DNA of 64,000 bases from Sphingopyxis sp. LC81 (GTDB lineage Bacteria > Pseudomonadota > Alphaproteobacteria > Sphingomonadales > Sphingomonadaceae), in contig NZ_JNFD01000047.1 in the NCBI RefSeq assembly GCF_000756375.1, positions 1 to 64,000 on the forward strand. Direction: 5' to 3'. The translations under genes were made by a program, and so were the position numbers. This document shows, piece after piece, positions 32,500 through 41,931 of this stretch (the first letter of the stretch is position 1; every line of letters begins with the position of its first letter). The notes beneath the pieces were generated by a model. The model saw only the letters and a list, made by a program, of their open reading frames with translations, was not told the origin of the DNA and searched no databases.

Positions 32500-34818
32500 C
32501 TATTCGGTCAGCTCGAAACTTGCCTCCGACCCTTCGGCCGAAGATGGCCCGACCCACAGCTTGAACTGGCCGGGCTCGCTGCCCCAGCTCATATCCTGCC
32601 GCGTGAAGGCGAGGTCGGCGTCGGTCAGGGTGAAGCGAATCGTCCGTTTCTCGCCCTTTTTCAGCATCACCTTTTCGAAGCCCTTGAGTTCCTTCACCGG
32701 CCGCGTCACCGATCCGACGAGGTCGCGGACATAGAGCTGCACGACCTCCTCGCCATCGCGCGCACCGCTGTTGGTCACCGTGACGGTCGCGGTCAGCTTC
32801 TCACCCGGGCGGATTTTCGCCTTGTCGAGCGTCACCGGTGAATAGGCGAAGCTGGTGTAGCTGAGCCCGTAGCCGAACGGATAAAGCGGGGTGTTCGGCG
32901 TATCGAGATAGCGCGAGACATATTTGGCGTTCGGATCCTCAGGTTTGATCGGGCGCCCCGTGTTTTTCATGTCGTAATGGATCGGCACCTGCCCGACGTT
33001 GCGCGGGAAGGTCACGGGCAGCTTGGCTGACGGGTTATAGTCGCCATAGAGAACATCGGCGATCGCATGGCCGCCCATCGTGCCCGGATACCAGGCTTCC
33101 AGGATCGCATCGACATTGGCGTCGGCCCACTCGATGCTGTTCGGGCGCCCGCTCATCAGCACGAGGATGATCGGCTTTCCGGTCTTTTTCAGCTCTTCGA
33201 GCAGCGCTTGCTGGTTGCCCGGCAGGTCGAGCGAGGTGCGGCTCGCCGCTTCGCCGGTCATGTTCCAATGCTCGCCCATCGCGGCGACGATGACGTCCGA
33301 TTTCTGTGCGAGCGCGATCGCCTCGGCAAACCCGTCGCGCTTGCCCGCGTCGGCGAACTGATAGCCGGCGCCCTTGGCATAGGTGACCGTCGTGCCCTTG
33401 GGCGCGCGCGCTTGCATGCCTTCGAGCAATGTCACCGGCCGCTCCTTACGGTCGCCCGCGGCGGACCAGCTGCCGATCATGTCCTCCTTGCTATTGCCGA
33501 GCGGGCCGATCACCGCGATCGACTTCGCCGCCGCGGCGAGAGGCAGGGCATTGCCCTTGTTCTTCAGCAGCACGATCGACTTGCGCGCGACGTCGCGCGC
33601 CGCTTCGAGGAAGTCGGGGCGATAGATGGTCGCCTTTTCGCGCGCCTCGTCCGAATAGCGATAGGGATCCTCGAACAGGCCGAGGCGGTATTTCATTTCG
33701 AGGATCGCCTTCACCGCCTCGTCGACGCGTTTGACATCGACCTTGCCCTCGGCGACCGACTTGGCGAGGTGATCCATGAACACCGCACCCTGCAAGTCCA
33801 TGTCGACCCCGGCGTTGATCGCCTGTTCACCGGCCTGCTTCAGGTCGCGCGAATAGCCGTGAGGGACCATTTCGTTGATCGACGTGTAATCGGTTACGAT
33901 GAAGCCCTTGAAACCCCATTTCTTGCGCAGCACGTCGGTCAGCAGATAGTGGCTGCCCGACGCCGGGACGCCGTCATATTCGTTGAACGAGGTCATGAAG
34001 GTCGCGGCGCCCGCATCGGCGGCCGCCTTGAACGGCGGCAGGTAAATGTCACGCAGCGTGCGTTCGGAGATGTCGACCGTGTGGTAATCGCGGCCAGCCT
34101 GCGCCGCGCCATAGGCGGCGAAATGCTTGGCGGTCGCGAGCACGGTGTCGACGCGCTTCAGGTCGTCGCCCTGAAACCCGCGCACGCGCGCGACCGCGAT
34201 CTTGCTGCCAAGATAGACATCCTCGCCCGCGCCCTCCGACATGCGGCCCCAGCGCGGGTCGCGCGCGACGTCGACCATCGGCGCGAAGGTCCAGTGAAGG
34301 CCCTCCGCCGACGCTTCGGTTGCCGAAATTCGTGCTGCTTTTTCAATGGCTTTAAGGTCCCAACTCGCTGCCTCGCCGAGCGAGATGGGGAAGATGGTGC
34401 GGTGGCCGTGGACGACGTCATAACCAAAAAGCAAGGGGATCTTCAGCCGCGTTTCCTCGACCGCCAGCCGCTGCAGTTCGCGCGTATATTTCGCGGTAAA
34501 GGCGTTGAAGATCGACCCGATGCGCCCCTTGCGAATATCGTCCTGATAGCCTTTGCGCATCGTCGGGCCGGTCGAATCCCAGTCGCTGGTCAGCAGCGAC
34601 AATTGCCCGACTTTCTCGTCGAGCGTCATCTTCGCGATCAGGTCGGCGATGAAACGATCCATCTTCGGATCGGGGCGCATCCAGCCCGCGGAATCCATCG
34701 GCGCCGCCTCGTTCGTGCTCGTTATGGGCTTTGCCATCAGCGGGGCGGGGGAGAGCTGCGCAGCCACCATCAGAGTGGCCAGCGTCAGGCATGTGAGGTT
34801 GCGCGTCATCGGCGGCAT
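32500..34818 (-). CDS. bglX: Family 3 beta-glucosidase (BglX-like)
   Basis: This 772-aa periplasmic GH3 enzyme has a signal peptide (residues ~1-29, ending PLMAKP), an N-terminal TIM-barrel domain (to ~390), an alpha/beta sandwich domain (~410-620) and a C-terminal fibronectin III-like domain (~690-765). Family motifs are FAPMVDVARDPRWGRMSEG and ATAKHFAAYGAAQAGRDYH; the nucleophile by position is D310 in GFKGFIVTDYTSINEM. It releases glucose from the non-reducing end of beta-glucooligosaccharides; linkage preference cannot be read. ATG 34818 follows GGGAAGGA. It is divergent from the TonB receptor across a shared operator. Confidence 0.93.
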   Translation of the reverse strand: MPPMTRNLTCLTLATLMVAAQLSPAPLMAKPITSTNEAAPMDSAGWMRPDPKMDRFIADLIAKMTLDEKVGQLSLLTSDWDSTGPTMRKGYQDDIRKGRIGSIFNAFTAKYTRELQRLAVEETRLKIPLLFGYDVVHGHRTIFPISLGEAASWDLKAIEKAARISATEASAEGLHWTFAPMVDVARDPRWGRMSEGAGEDVYLGSKIAVARVRGFQGDDLKRVDTVLATAKHFAAYGAAQAGRDYHTVDISERTLRDIYLPPFKAAADAGAATFMTSFNEYDGVPASGSHYLLTDVLRKKWGFKGFIVTDYTSINEMVPHGYSRDLKQAGEQAINAGVDMDLQGAVFMDHLAKSVAEGKVDVKRVDEAVKAILEMKYRLGLFEDPYRYSDEAREKATIYRPDFLEAARDVARKSIVLLKNKGNALPLAAAAKSIAVIGPLGNSKEDMIGSWSAAGDRKERPVTLLEGMQARAPKGTTVTYAKGAGYQFADAGKRDGFAEAIALAQKSDVIVAAMGEHWNMTGEAASRTSLDLPGNQQALLEELKKTGKPIILVLMSGRPNSIEWADANVDAILEAWYPGTMGGHAIADVLYGDYNPSAKLPVTFPRNVGQVPIHYDMKNTGRPIKPEDPNAKYVSRYLDTPNTPLYPFGYGLSYTSFAYSPVTLDKAKIRPGEKLTATVTVTNSGARDGEEVVQLYVRDLVGSVTRPVKELKGFEKVMLKKGEKRTIRFTLTDADLAFTRQDMSWGSEPGQFKLWVGPSSAEGSEASFELTE

Positions 34819-35065
34819 GATTCGTCCTTCCCAGTCGGATTTGCTTATACATTGTCACGAGGATTGGCCGAAATCGGCCGAAAACCGGCTGGCCCCCGAT
34901 TGCATCCCTCTGTGTCGCTTCCCCCTATACAGTGATCGTGAAACCGGTTACAAACTAAAAAAACAACGACGCAATTTCCCGCGACTCGTCGCTGCACCGG
35001 AGGCAAGGCCGGCCAGCGAAGGAAACGAGCGCGGGGAATGTCGGGGGCCAAAAAGGGAGGATGCC
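34819..35065. other. Divergent GH3 / TonB receptor promoter region
   Basis: This 247-base gap contains the AACCGGTTACA operator at 34939-34952 and an AT-rich stretch just after it (CAAACTAAAAAAACAACG). The plus-strand leader to the receptor is about 120 bases, with GGGAGG at 35055 as ribosome site. No gene is seen. Confidence 0.6.
34939..34952. promoter_or_regulatory. LacI-family operator, site 1
   Basis: TGAAACCGGTTACA is a near-perfect palindrome. Its 11-base core AACCGGTTACA is identical to sites at 46828-46841 and 49388-49401. It lies between the divergent GH3 and TonB receptor genes. The LacI regulator encoded at 45703-46740 is the probable ligand-responsive factor. Confidence 0.65.
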
Positions 35066-38000
35066 GTGAAGTTTCCGCATGAATTTCAGACCGTTTCCGC
35101 GCGCCGTTCGCGCGCCCGCACGCTCGCCGCTGCGCTGGCATGGAGCAGCGCCGGTGCCGCGCTCGCCGTCGGGGTGGCGACACCTGCGTATGCGCAGGTG
35201 TCGAACGCTTCGCTGCGCGGCACGATAAAGGCCGAAGGCGGCGTGTCGCAGGTCACCGCGATCAACGTCAACACCGGCCTGACGCGCACCGCGACGGTTG
35301 GCGCGAGCGGCAGTTACAATATCGCTTCGCTTCCGGTCGGCACCTATCGGCTTGAAATCACGACGCCGGGCGGCGTGCGCAACACCGACGAATTCACCCT
35401 TTCGGTCGGCCAGAGCGCGGTGCTCGACTTCGATTTCTCGCAGCCCGACATCGCCGAGGGCGGCGACGACGCGATCATCGTTACGGGCAGCCGCATCCGC
35501 TCGATGGAGGGCGGCGAGGTCGGTTCGAACATCACTCAGCGCCAGATCGAGGTGTTGCCGCAGAACAACCGCAACTTCCTCGCCTTTGCCGACCTCGCGC
35601 CGGGCGTCCAGTTCGTGACCGGGGCCAGCGGCCAATCGCGCCTGCAAGGCGGCGCCCAGGACAGCCGCGGCGTCAACATCTTCATCGATGGCGTCGGACA
35701 GAAGGACTATGTTCTCAAGAACGGCATAACCGGCCAGGATTCGACGCAGGGCAATCCCTTCCCGCAGCTCGCGGTCGGCGAATATCGCGTCATTTCGTCG
35801 AACTATAAGGCCGAATTCGACCAGGTCAGCTCGGTCGCGATCACCGCGGTAACCAAGTCGGGCACCAATGAATTCCACGGCGAAGCCTTCATCGATTATA
35901 CCGATCAGAGCCTGCGCGACGCGCGGCCGACCGAATTGACGACGAGCAAGGTCAAGACGAAGGATTTTCAGTTCGGCGGCGCGCTGGGTGGTCCGATCAT
36001 CAAGGACATGCTGCACTTTTTCGTGACCTATGAAGGCAAGCGCCAGCAGCAGCCGGTCGACGTCCAGCCGGGACTCAATCTGCCGGTCAGCTATTTCCCA
36101 TCCGAATATCAGGGCGTGTTCGGCCCGACCAACGCGACGTTCAACGAAGATCTCTATTTCGGCAAACTCAACTTCCAGCCGTCGGACAGCGACTTGATCG
36201 AGCTGTCGGGCAAATATCGCAAGGAAACCGGCGAGTTCCTGGGCAGCGGTTTCAACGCGCGCAGCACGATCAGCTCGCAGGATGTCGAGGAACTGCGCGT
36301 CACCGCGCGCTGGGAGCATACGGCCGACAACTGGATCAACGATTTCAAGCTGACCTATGAAGACGCCAAATGGGCGCCGACGCCGACCGAATTCGGCAAC
36401 GGCTTCCTCTTTGCCTATGCCGGCCCATCGCCGACCAATCCGCAACCGGGCGTCGTAGTCCGCGGCGACATCCTGCGCATTGGCGGCGGCAGCAATTTCC
36501 AGGAAAAGGGCCAGAAGGGCTGGGGCGTCCAGAACGACTTCACCTGGACCGGGTTCGAGGGCCATACGATCAAGGTCGGCGCCAAGGCGAAATGGGTCGA
36601 ACTCAATTCGCTGCAGCTCAACGCCTTCAATCCGGTCTATACCTATAACCCGGCGTTCAACCCCGGTGGCGGCACCTTCAACGACGATGTGCCCTACCGT
36701 GTCCAGTTCGGCGCCTCGACGGGCAACGGCGACCCGATCATCAATTCGAAGAATTTCCAGTTCGGCATCTATGTGCAGGACGATTGGGAAGTCACCGACC
36801 GGCTGACGCTGAACCTCGGCGTGCGCTGGGATTATGAGCGGACGCCGGCCTTCCTCGACTTCGTCCACCCCGCCGACGCGGTGAACGCGGTGTCGCCGGC
36901 CAATTACCCGAACCTCGTCAACGCCGATTACGATATCCGTGACTTCATCTCGACGGGCAGCGAGCGCAAGGCGTTCAAGGGCGCGTGGCAGCCGCGCATC
37001 GGCTTCAGCTACGAGCTCGACGACGATGGGCGCTTTGTCGTGTTCGGCGGGGCGGGTCGCTCGTACGACCGCAACCAGTTCGACTTCCTGCAGCAGGAAA
37101 TCAGCGTCGGATCGTTCACCACGCGGACATTCAACTTCATCACCGGCGACCCGAACAACACATGCGCGCCCGGGCCGACCTGTGTGCCGTGGAACCCGAT
37201 CTACCTGACCGAAGCCGGCCGTCAGCAGCTGCTCGCCGGCGCCGGAGCGGGCGGCGGCCGCGAGCTGCGCTTCATCGAGAACGACCTGAAGGTGCCCTAT
37301 TCGGACCAGTTCAGCCTGGGCTTCCGCGCCAGGGTAACCCCGTTGTTCGAGGCCGAGGTCGGCTATAGCCATATCGAATCGAAGGACGGCTTCGCCTATC
37401 TGCTCGGCAACCGCCGTCCCGACGGCACCTTCTTCCCGCCGGCCCCCGCGGCGCCGAACTCACCCTTCGGTTTCGCCCCTCCGGGCTTCGGGTCGATCAT
37501 CATCGGGACCAACGGCATCGAAACCAGCGCCGACACCGGCTATCTCAAGCTGGTCAAGAACTACACCGCCGCGTCGCCGTGGAGCTTCTCGGCAACCTAT
37601 ACCTATACCCAAGCCGAGGAAAACCGGCAGTTTGGCGAGACCTTCAGCCTCGATTTTCCGTCGCTGGAGGACTATACTGTCACGCGGTCGAGCGGGGTGC
37701 GCAAGCATCGTTTGGTCGCAACGGGCTCGGTCGATCTGCCGATCGGCGTGACGCTGTCGGGCAAGTTCCAGATCGCGTCGCCGCCGTACCTCAAGGCGTT
37801 CATCAACCAGGGCGGAGCGAACCCCAGCCGCACCGTCATCTCGAACGAGGCTGACGGCAATGGCGATCGCTGGGGCTTCCGCCAGATGGACGTCGCGATC
37901 ACCAAATATATCCCGTTCAAGTTCATCAGCGAGGAATCGCGCCTGCGCCTTCGCGTCGACATTCTGAACCTGTTCAACGATCGCAACTATGTCGATTACA

Positions 38001-38101
38001 ACAATGACCCGACGTCGCCCCGCTATCTCGAAATTTCGGGTATTGGCGTTGGCGGGAACACGCCGCGGACGGTAAAGCTATCGGCCGGATTCTCTTTCTG
38101 A
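35066..38101 (+). CDS. TonB-dependent receptor with carboxypeptidase-regulatory-like domain
   Basis: This 1011-aa outer-membrane receptor has a signal peptide (residues ~1-43, cleavage at AYAQ), a carboxypeptidase-regulatory-like beta domain (~45-130; SGSYNIASLPVGTYRLEITT), a plug (~135-260; starts DDAIIVTGSRIRSMEGG) and a long beta-barrel ending in the aromatic KLSAGFSF. This Oar-like architecture is common among glycan-import receptors of sphingomonads. GTG 35066 follows AAGGGAGG with five-base spacing and gives the signal peptide. It should import the oligosaccharide that the adjacent hydrolases process. A strong terminator follows. Confidence 0.9.
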   Translation: MKFPHEFQTVSARRSRARTLAAALAWSSAGAALAVGVATPAYAQVSNASLRGTIKAEGGVSQVTAINVNTGLTRTATVGASGSYNIASLPVGTYRLEITTPGGVRNTDEFTLSVGQSAVLDFDFSQPDIAEGGDDAIIVTGSRIRSMEGGEVGSNITQRQIEVLPQNNRNFLAFADLAPGVQFVTGASGQSRLQGGAQDSRGVNIFIDGVGQKDYVLKNGITGQDSTQGNPFPQLAVGEYRVISSNYKAEFDQVSSVAITAVTKSGTNEFHGEAFIDYTDQSLRDARPTELTTSKVKTKDFQFGGALGGPIIKDMLHFFVTYEGKRQQQPVDVQPGLNLPVSYFPSEYQGVFGPTNATFNEDLYFGKLNFQPSDSDLIELSGKYRKETGEFLGSGFNARSTISSQDVEELRVTARWEHTADNWINDFKLTYEDAKWAPTPTEFGNGFLFAYAGPSPTNPQPGVVVRGDILRIGGGSNFQEKGQKGWGVQNDFTWTGFEGHTIKVGAKAKWVELNSLQLNAFNPVYTYNPAFNPGGGTFNDDVPYRVQFGASTGNGDPIINSKNFQFGIYVQDDWEVTDRLTLNLGVRWDYERTPAFLDFVHPADAVNAVSPANYPNLVNADYDIRDFISTGSERKAFKGAWQPRIGFSYELDDDGRFVVFGGAGRSYDRNQFDFLQQEISVGSFTTRTFNFITGDPNNTCAPGPTCVPWNPIYLTEAGRQQLLAGAGAGGGRELRFIENDLKVPYSDQFSLGFRARVTPLFEAEVGYSHIESKDGFAYLLGNRRPDGTFFPPAPAAPNSPFGFAPPGFGSIIIGTNGIETSADTGYLKLVKNYTAASPWSFSATYTYTQAEENRQFGETFSLDFPSLEDYTVTRSSGVRKHRLVATGSVDLPIGVTLSGKFQIASPPYLKAFINQGGANPSRTVISNEADGNGDRWGFRQMDVAITKYIPFKFISEESRLRLRVDILNLFNDRNYVDYNNDPTSPRYLEISGIGVGGNTPRTVKLSAGFSF

Positions 38102-38111
38102 CCGGCTGACC

Positions 38112-38162
38112 AGGCGCCCGGCCCGCACCCCCCCTCCCGCGGGCCGGGCGCCTCACTTTTTT
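38112..38162 (+). terminator. Strong intrinsic terminator between receptor and GH144-type gene
   Basis: A perfect 15-base stem, AGGCGCCCGGCCCGC (38112-38126) with GCGGGCCGGGCGCCT (38139-38153), closes a 12-base C-rich loop and is followed by CAC and TTTTTT (38157-38162). This is a textbook rho-independent terminator. The ribosome site of the next gene (GGAG, 38163) begins directly after the T run, so only read-through transcripts would express that gene unless it has its own promoter. Confidence 0.88.
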
Positions 38163-38172
38163 GGAGTATCGC

Positions 38173-39675
38173 ATGTCGTTTCGTATCGGGGCATCGCTCC
38201 TGCCCCTGGTCGCGCTGACCGCGGCATGCACCGTCACTCCGGCGCCGTCGGCCGTCGCCCCAGTCGCAACATCGGCCGCGAAATTGCCGCCGCTGACCGA
38301 GGCGGCCTTTTCGGAGGAGCTGACCGAGCGCACCTTCCGCTATTTCTGGGACACCACGAGCACCGAGCGCTGCCTCGCGCCCGATCGCTGGCCGAGCAAT
38401 CCCTTCTCGTCGATCGCCGCGACGGGTTTCGCGCTGACCGCATACGGCATCGGCGCCGAGCGCGGCTATGTGACGCGCGCCGAAGCGGCAGTGCGCACGC
38501 GCGATTGCCTGCGTTTCTACTGGACCGCGCCGCAGGGGCCGGCCGCGGCGGGCACGACCGGCCACAAAGGCTTCTTCTATCACTTCCTGAAGAATGACGA
38601 CGGCACGCGCCACAAGACGACCGAACTGTCGACCGTCGACACCAGCCTGTTCCTGGGCGGGGCGCTGTTCGCGCAAAGCTATTACGACCGGAACGACCCG
38701 GTCGAGGCCGAGATCCGCGACCTTGCCGAGAAGATCTACACGCGCGTTGACTGGCGCTGGGCCCAGCGCAACACGACGGGCACCGAGGCGAAGAATCTCG
38801 CCAATTCGCACGCCATCACGATGGGCTGGAAGCCCGAGAAGGGGTTCGAGACGCACGACTGGGTCGGCTATAACGAGGGCATGCTCGTCTACGTCCTCGC
38901 GCTCGGTTCGCCGACGCACGCCGTCGGGAAGGACGCGTGGGACAAGGGCTGGGCGGCCGAACTCGAAAAGGACTGGGGCACCTATTACGGGCAGCAGCAT
39001 CTGCAGTTCGAGCCTTTGTTCGGGCACCAGTACAGCCATGTCTGGGTCGATTTCCGCGGCATCCGCGACGATTTCATGCGCGGCAAGGGCATCGATTATT
39101 TCGAGAACAGCCGCCGCGCGACGCTGTCGCAGCGCGCCTATGGCGCCGACAATCCGAACAAATGGACGGGTTACAGCGCCGATATCTGGGGCTGGACCGC
39201 ATCCGACGGGCCGGGATATTCGAAGGATAAATATAGCGTCGGCGGAACGCCGCGCTTCTTCAACGGCTATATGGCGCGCGGCGTCAGCGCGATCCGCGTC
39301 GTCGACGACGGGACGATCGTTCCGACCGCGGCGGGCGGCTCGGTGCCGTTCGCGCCCGAGGTGGCAATCCCGGCGCTGATGGCGATGCGCACGCAATATG
39401 GCGCGCGCCTCTACACGCGCTACGGCTTCAAGGACGCGTTCAACCCCAGCTTCACCTTCGCCGATCCGAATATGCGCAGCGGCGCGGTCGATCCGGTCCA
39501 CGGCTGGGTCGCGAACGACTATCTCGGCATCGATCAGGGGCCGATCCTCGCGATGATGGAAAATCATCGCAGCGGCTTCGTGTGGAAGGTGATGCGGGGG
39601 AACCCGCACATCGTCCGCGGGCTCCAGCGTATCGGCTTCACCGGCGGCTGGCTCGACAAGCCGAACGCGGACTAG
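38173..39675 (+). CDS. PF10091 glycoamylase-domain lipoprotein (GH144-like beta-1,2-glucanase)
   Basis: This 500-aa lipoprotein has signal MSFRIGASLLPLVALTAAC with lipid-modified Cys19. The body matches the PF10091 alpha/alpha-barrel family: ELTERTFRYFWDTTS, NPFSSIAATGFALTAYGIGA, GFFYHFLKNDDGTR, STVDTSLFLGGALFAQSYY, GYNEGMLVYVLALGSPTHAV, LFGHQYSHVWVDFRGIRDDF and the C-terminal GWVANDYLGIDQGPILAMME. Characterised members of this family (GH144, e.g. from Chitinophaga pinensis) are endo-beta-1,2-glucanases; that activity is inferred by family, not shown. ATG 38173 follows GGAG. It lies downstream of the TonB receptor past a strong terminator and is convergent with the phosphatase-fold gene. Confidence 0.82.
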   Translation: MSFRIGASLLPLVALTAACTVTPAPSAVAPVATSAAKLPPLTEAAFSEELTERTFRYFWDTTSTERCLAPDRWPSNPFSSIAATGFALTAYGIGAERGYVTRAEAAVRTRDCLRFYWTAPQGPAAAGTTGHKGFFYHFLKNDDGTRHKTTELSTVDTSLFLGGALFAQSYYDRNDPVEAEIRDLAEKIYTRVDWRWAQRNTTGTEAKNLANSHAITMGWKPEKGFETHDWVGYNEGMLVYVLALGSPTHAVGKDAWDKGWAAELEKDWGTYYGQQHLQFEPLFGHQYSHVWVDFRGIRDDFMRGKGIDYFENSRRATLSQRAYGADNPNKWTGYSADIWGWTASDGPGYSKDKYSVGGTPRFFNGYMARGVSAIRVVDDGTIVPTAAGGSVPFAPEVAIPALMAMRTQYGARLYTRYGFKDAFNPSFTFADPNMRSGAVDPVHGWVANDYLGIDQGPILAMMENHRSGFVWKVMRGNPHIVRGLQRIGFTGGWLDKPNAD

Positions 39676-39681
39676 GCTCGC

Positions 39682-39713
39682 TCCGTCATCCCGGCCTTCG
39701 CCGGGATGACGGA
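39682..39713. repeat. Perfect 14-bp palindrome between convergent genes
   Basis: TCCGTCATCCCGGC (39682-39695) pairs with GCCGGGATGACGGA (39700-39713) around a CTTC loop. It fills the space between two convergent stop codons. The GTCATCCCGGC/GCCGGGATGAC type is a common dispersed REP-like palindrome in proteobacteria. It may act as a bidirectional terminator or transcript stabiliser. Confidence 0.65.
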
Positions 39714-39721
39714 TAGAGGTG

Positions 39722-40588
39722 TCAGCAGCCCTTGCCGATGCACAGGTCGGCGACCACCGGATAATGATCCGACGGCAGCTTGCCGCCATTCTGATCGGTC
39801 AGCGTCGCGTGACGCAGCACCGTCACATCGTCGCTGACGAAGATATGGTCGATCGGGCTCGGGTCCATCTGCGCGATCTTGAAGCCGGTGAAGGTGCCGA
39901 GCGGGCCGTAATGCGGCGTGCGGCTGATGATGCGGCTGTCGCGGAGCGCGCCCTTGCCCGGCTCGACGATCGCGGCATAGGGATTGCTCGTCGCGGGGCT
40001 GTTGAAGTCGCCCAACAGCACCGCGGTTTCGCCCGCCTTGCGCTGCCCGTCGATCCAGCGGCGGATCTGGTGGGCGCTTTCCTGGCGCGCGACCTCGCCG
40101 ATATGGTCGAAATGGGTGTTCACGACGAGCAGGCTGCGCTTCGCCGTCCGGTCGTGCAGTCGCGCCCAGGTCGCGATCCGCGGCAGCGCGGCGTCCCAGC
40201 CCTTGCTCGGCGTATCGGGCGTCGGCGACAGCCAGAACGTCCCCGATCCGACGAGGGTGAAGCGGTCGCGGCGGAAACCCAGCGGCGAATATTCGCCCTT
40301 TTCCTTGCCGTCGTCGCGGGCGACGCCGACGAATTGATAGCCGGGCAGGTCGGCCTCGACCGCCTGTTTCTGGTGCTGCAGCACCTCCTGCATCCCGACG
40401 AAATCGGGCGCCTGATAGGCGACGAGCGCGATCAGCGCCGCACGCCGGTGCGGCCAGGCGTTGTCGCCGTCCGACGCGAGGTCGAGGCGGATGTTGTACG
40501 TCATTGCCTCATAATGATCGGCGCGTTCTTTTGCGGCGGCGGGCAGCGCGAGCAGCGCCGCGGCGGCGAGGATCAGTGCTTTTTTCAT
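39722..40588 (-). CDS. Exported endonuclease/exonuclease/phosphatase family protein
   Basis: This 288-aa protein has a clear signal peptide (MKKALILAAAALLALPAAA). The metallophosphoesterase (EEP) fold is shown by MTYNIRLDLASDGDNAWPHR, PDFVGMQEVLQHQ (metal Glu), LLVVNTHFDHIGE, AVLLGDFNSPATSNPY and the C-terminal SDHYPVVADL. Secreted members often hydrolyse phosphodiesters. It is the last gene of the operon that starts with the LacI regulator and overlaps GH1 by four bases, so removal of a phosphate-linked substituent from the glycan is a plausible role, though unproven. Confidence 0.85.
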   Translation of the reverse strand: MKKALILAAAALLALPAAAKERADHYEAMTYNIRLDLASDGDNAWPHRRAALIALVAYQAPDFVGMQEVLQHQKQAVEADLPGYQFVGVARDDGKEKGEYSPLGFRRDRFTLVGSGTFWLSPTPDTPSKGWDAALPRIATWARLHDRTAKRSLLVVNTHFDHIGEVARQESAHQIRRWIDGQRKAGETAVLLGDFNSPATSNPYAAIVEPGKGALRDSRIISRTPHYGPLGTFTGFKIAQMDPSPIDHIFVSDDVTVLRHATLTDQNGGKLPSDHYPVVADLCIGKGC

Positions 40589-41931
40589 CCGAGGTTTCCT
40601 CCGTTGGCGGCGATCACGCTGCTGTAGAAACGCGCGCTGCGCTTCGGCGTGCGCACCTGTGTTTCATAATCGACATGCACGATCCCAAAGCGCTTCGAAA
40701 AGCCCAGCGACCATTCGAGATTGTCGAGCAGCGACCACGCCATATAGCCGCGCACGTCGACGCCCTTTCGGATCGCGTCGCCGATCGCCGAGATGTGCGT
40801 GCGCAGATAATCGCAGCGCAGCGGATCGTCGATCCCGTCGGGGCCGGCGGTCGGCGGGTCGTAGAAGGCCGCGCCATTCTCGGTGATATAGATGGGAATA
40901 TCGCCATAAGTGTCGCGGAACCAGACGAGCATGTCGGTCAGCGCGGGCGGATAGACTTCCCAATCGGTCGTCGTGTGCGTCGCGATCTGTTTCACCGGGG
41001 AGGCGCCGACGGGCCACTGGTTCGGGTCGGCCTTCACGACATTGCGCGTGTAATAGTTGATCCCGATGAAATCGACCGGCTGGCAGATCGCCTTGAGGTC
41101 CTCGGCGGACCATTCGGGCCATGCCTCGCCGAATACTTCGGCAAGTTCCTCGGGGTAGCTGCCCTTCAGTGCCGGATCGAGATATTGGCGGTTCATGTAA
41201 GCGTGCGCGCGCGCAGTCGCCGCAATGTCCTCGGCGCTGTCGCTTGCCGGATATTTGGGCTCGATGTTGACGACGAGGCCGATTTCGTGCGCGCCTTCGC
41301 TGCGATAGGCTTCGACCGCCGCGCCGTGCGCGCGCATCAGATTGTGACTAGCGATCGGGGTTTCGAACAGGTTGCGATGCCCGGGGGCAAGCGCGCCGTG
41401 GAGATAGCCGCCGTCGGTGATCACCCAAGGTTCGTTGAGCGTCACCCATTTCTTCACGCGCCCGTCGAGACGGCGATACATCACCGAGCCATAGTCGGCG
41501 AACCAGCCAGCAATGTCACGGTTGAGCCAGCCGCCCTTGTCGTCGAGCGCCGCGGGCAGGTCCCAATGGTGCAGCGTCAGCAAAGGTTCGATGTCGTTCT
41601 TCAGCAATTCGTCGACGAGGCGCTCGTAGAAGTCGAGCCCCGGCTCGTTCACGCGCCCGGTCCCCTCGGGCAATACGCGGCCCCAGTTGACGCTGAAGCG
41701 ATAGGCTTTCAGTCCCAGTTCCTTCATTAGCGCGACGTCGGCGGGCATGCGGTTATAATGGTCGCACGCGACATCGCCGGTGTCGCCCTTGACCGCCATC
41801 AGCCGCGGGTCGTGGCTGAATCGCTGCCAGATGCTCGCGCCCGCGCCGTCGGCGAGCGGCGATCCTTCGATCTGATAGGCGGCGGTCGCCGCGCCCCACA
41901 GGAAATCGTCGGGGAAGACACTCTTGCTCAT
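40585..41931 (-). CDS. Family 1 beta-glucosidase
   Basis: This 448-aa cytoplasmic GH1 enzyme has no signal peptide. It begins with the N-terminal signature FPDDFLWGAATAAYQIEG. The acid/base is E167 in KWVTLNEPWV and the nucleophile E351 in IPIYITENGAAF. It should hydrolyse imported beta-glucosides to glucose. It is coupled at both ends (ATGA overlaps) with the esterase upstream and the EEP protein downstream. Its cytoplasmic location complements the periplasmic GH3 enzyme and fits uptake of intact oligosaccharides by the ABC transporter. Confidence 0.94.
   Translation of the reverse strand: MSKSVFPDDFLWGAATAAYQIEGSPLADGAGASIWQRFSHDPRLMAVKGDTGDVACDHYNRMPADVALMKELGLKAYRFSVNWGRVLPEGTGRVNEPGLDFYERLVDELLKNDIEPLLTLHHWDLPAALDDKGGWLNRDIAGWFADYGSVMYRRLDGRVKKWVTLNEPWVITDGGYLHGALAPGHRNLFETPIASHNLMRAHGAAVEAYRSEGAHEIGLVVNIEPKYPASDSAEDIAATARAHAYMNRQYLDPALKGSYPEELAEVFGEAWPEWSAEDLKAICQPVDFIGINYYTRNVVKADPNQWPVGASPVKQIATHTTTDWEVYPPALTDMLVWFRDTYGDIPIYITENGAAFYDPPTAGPDGIDDPLRCDYLRTHISAIGDAIRKGVDVRGYMAWSLLDNLEWSLGFSKRFGIVHVDYETQVRTPKRSARFYSSVIAANGGNLG

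Noticed and set aside
30117..32564. 815-codon plus-strand frame opposite the MFS and sulfatase genes
   Set aside because: Shadow frame; the sulfatase on the other strand has intact catalytic motifs.
34955..37372. 805-codon minus-strand frame opposite the TonB receptor
   Set aside because: The plus strand shows a clear signal peptide, plug and barrel; the antisense frame has no recognisable motif.
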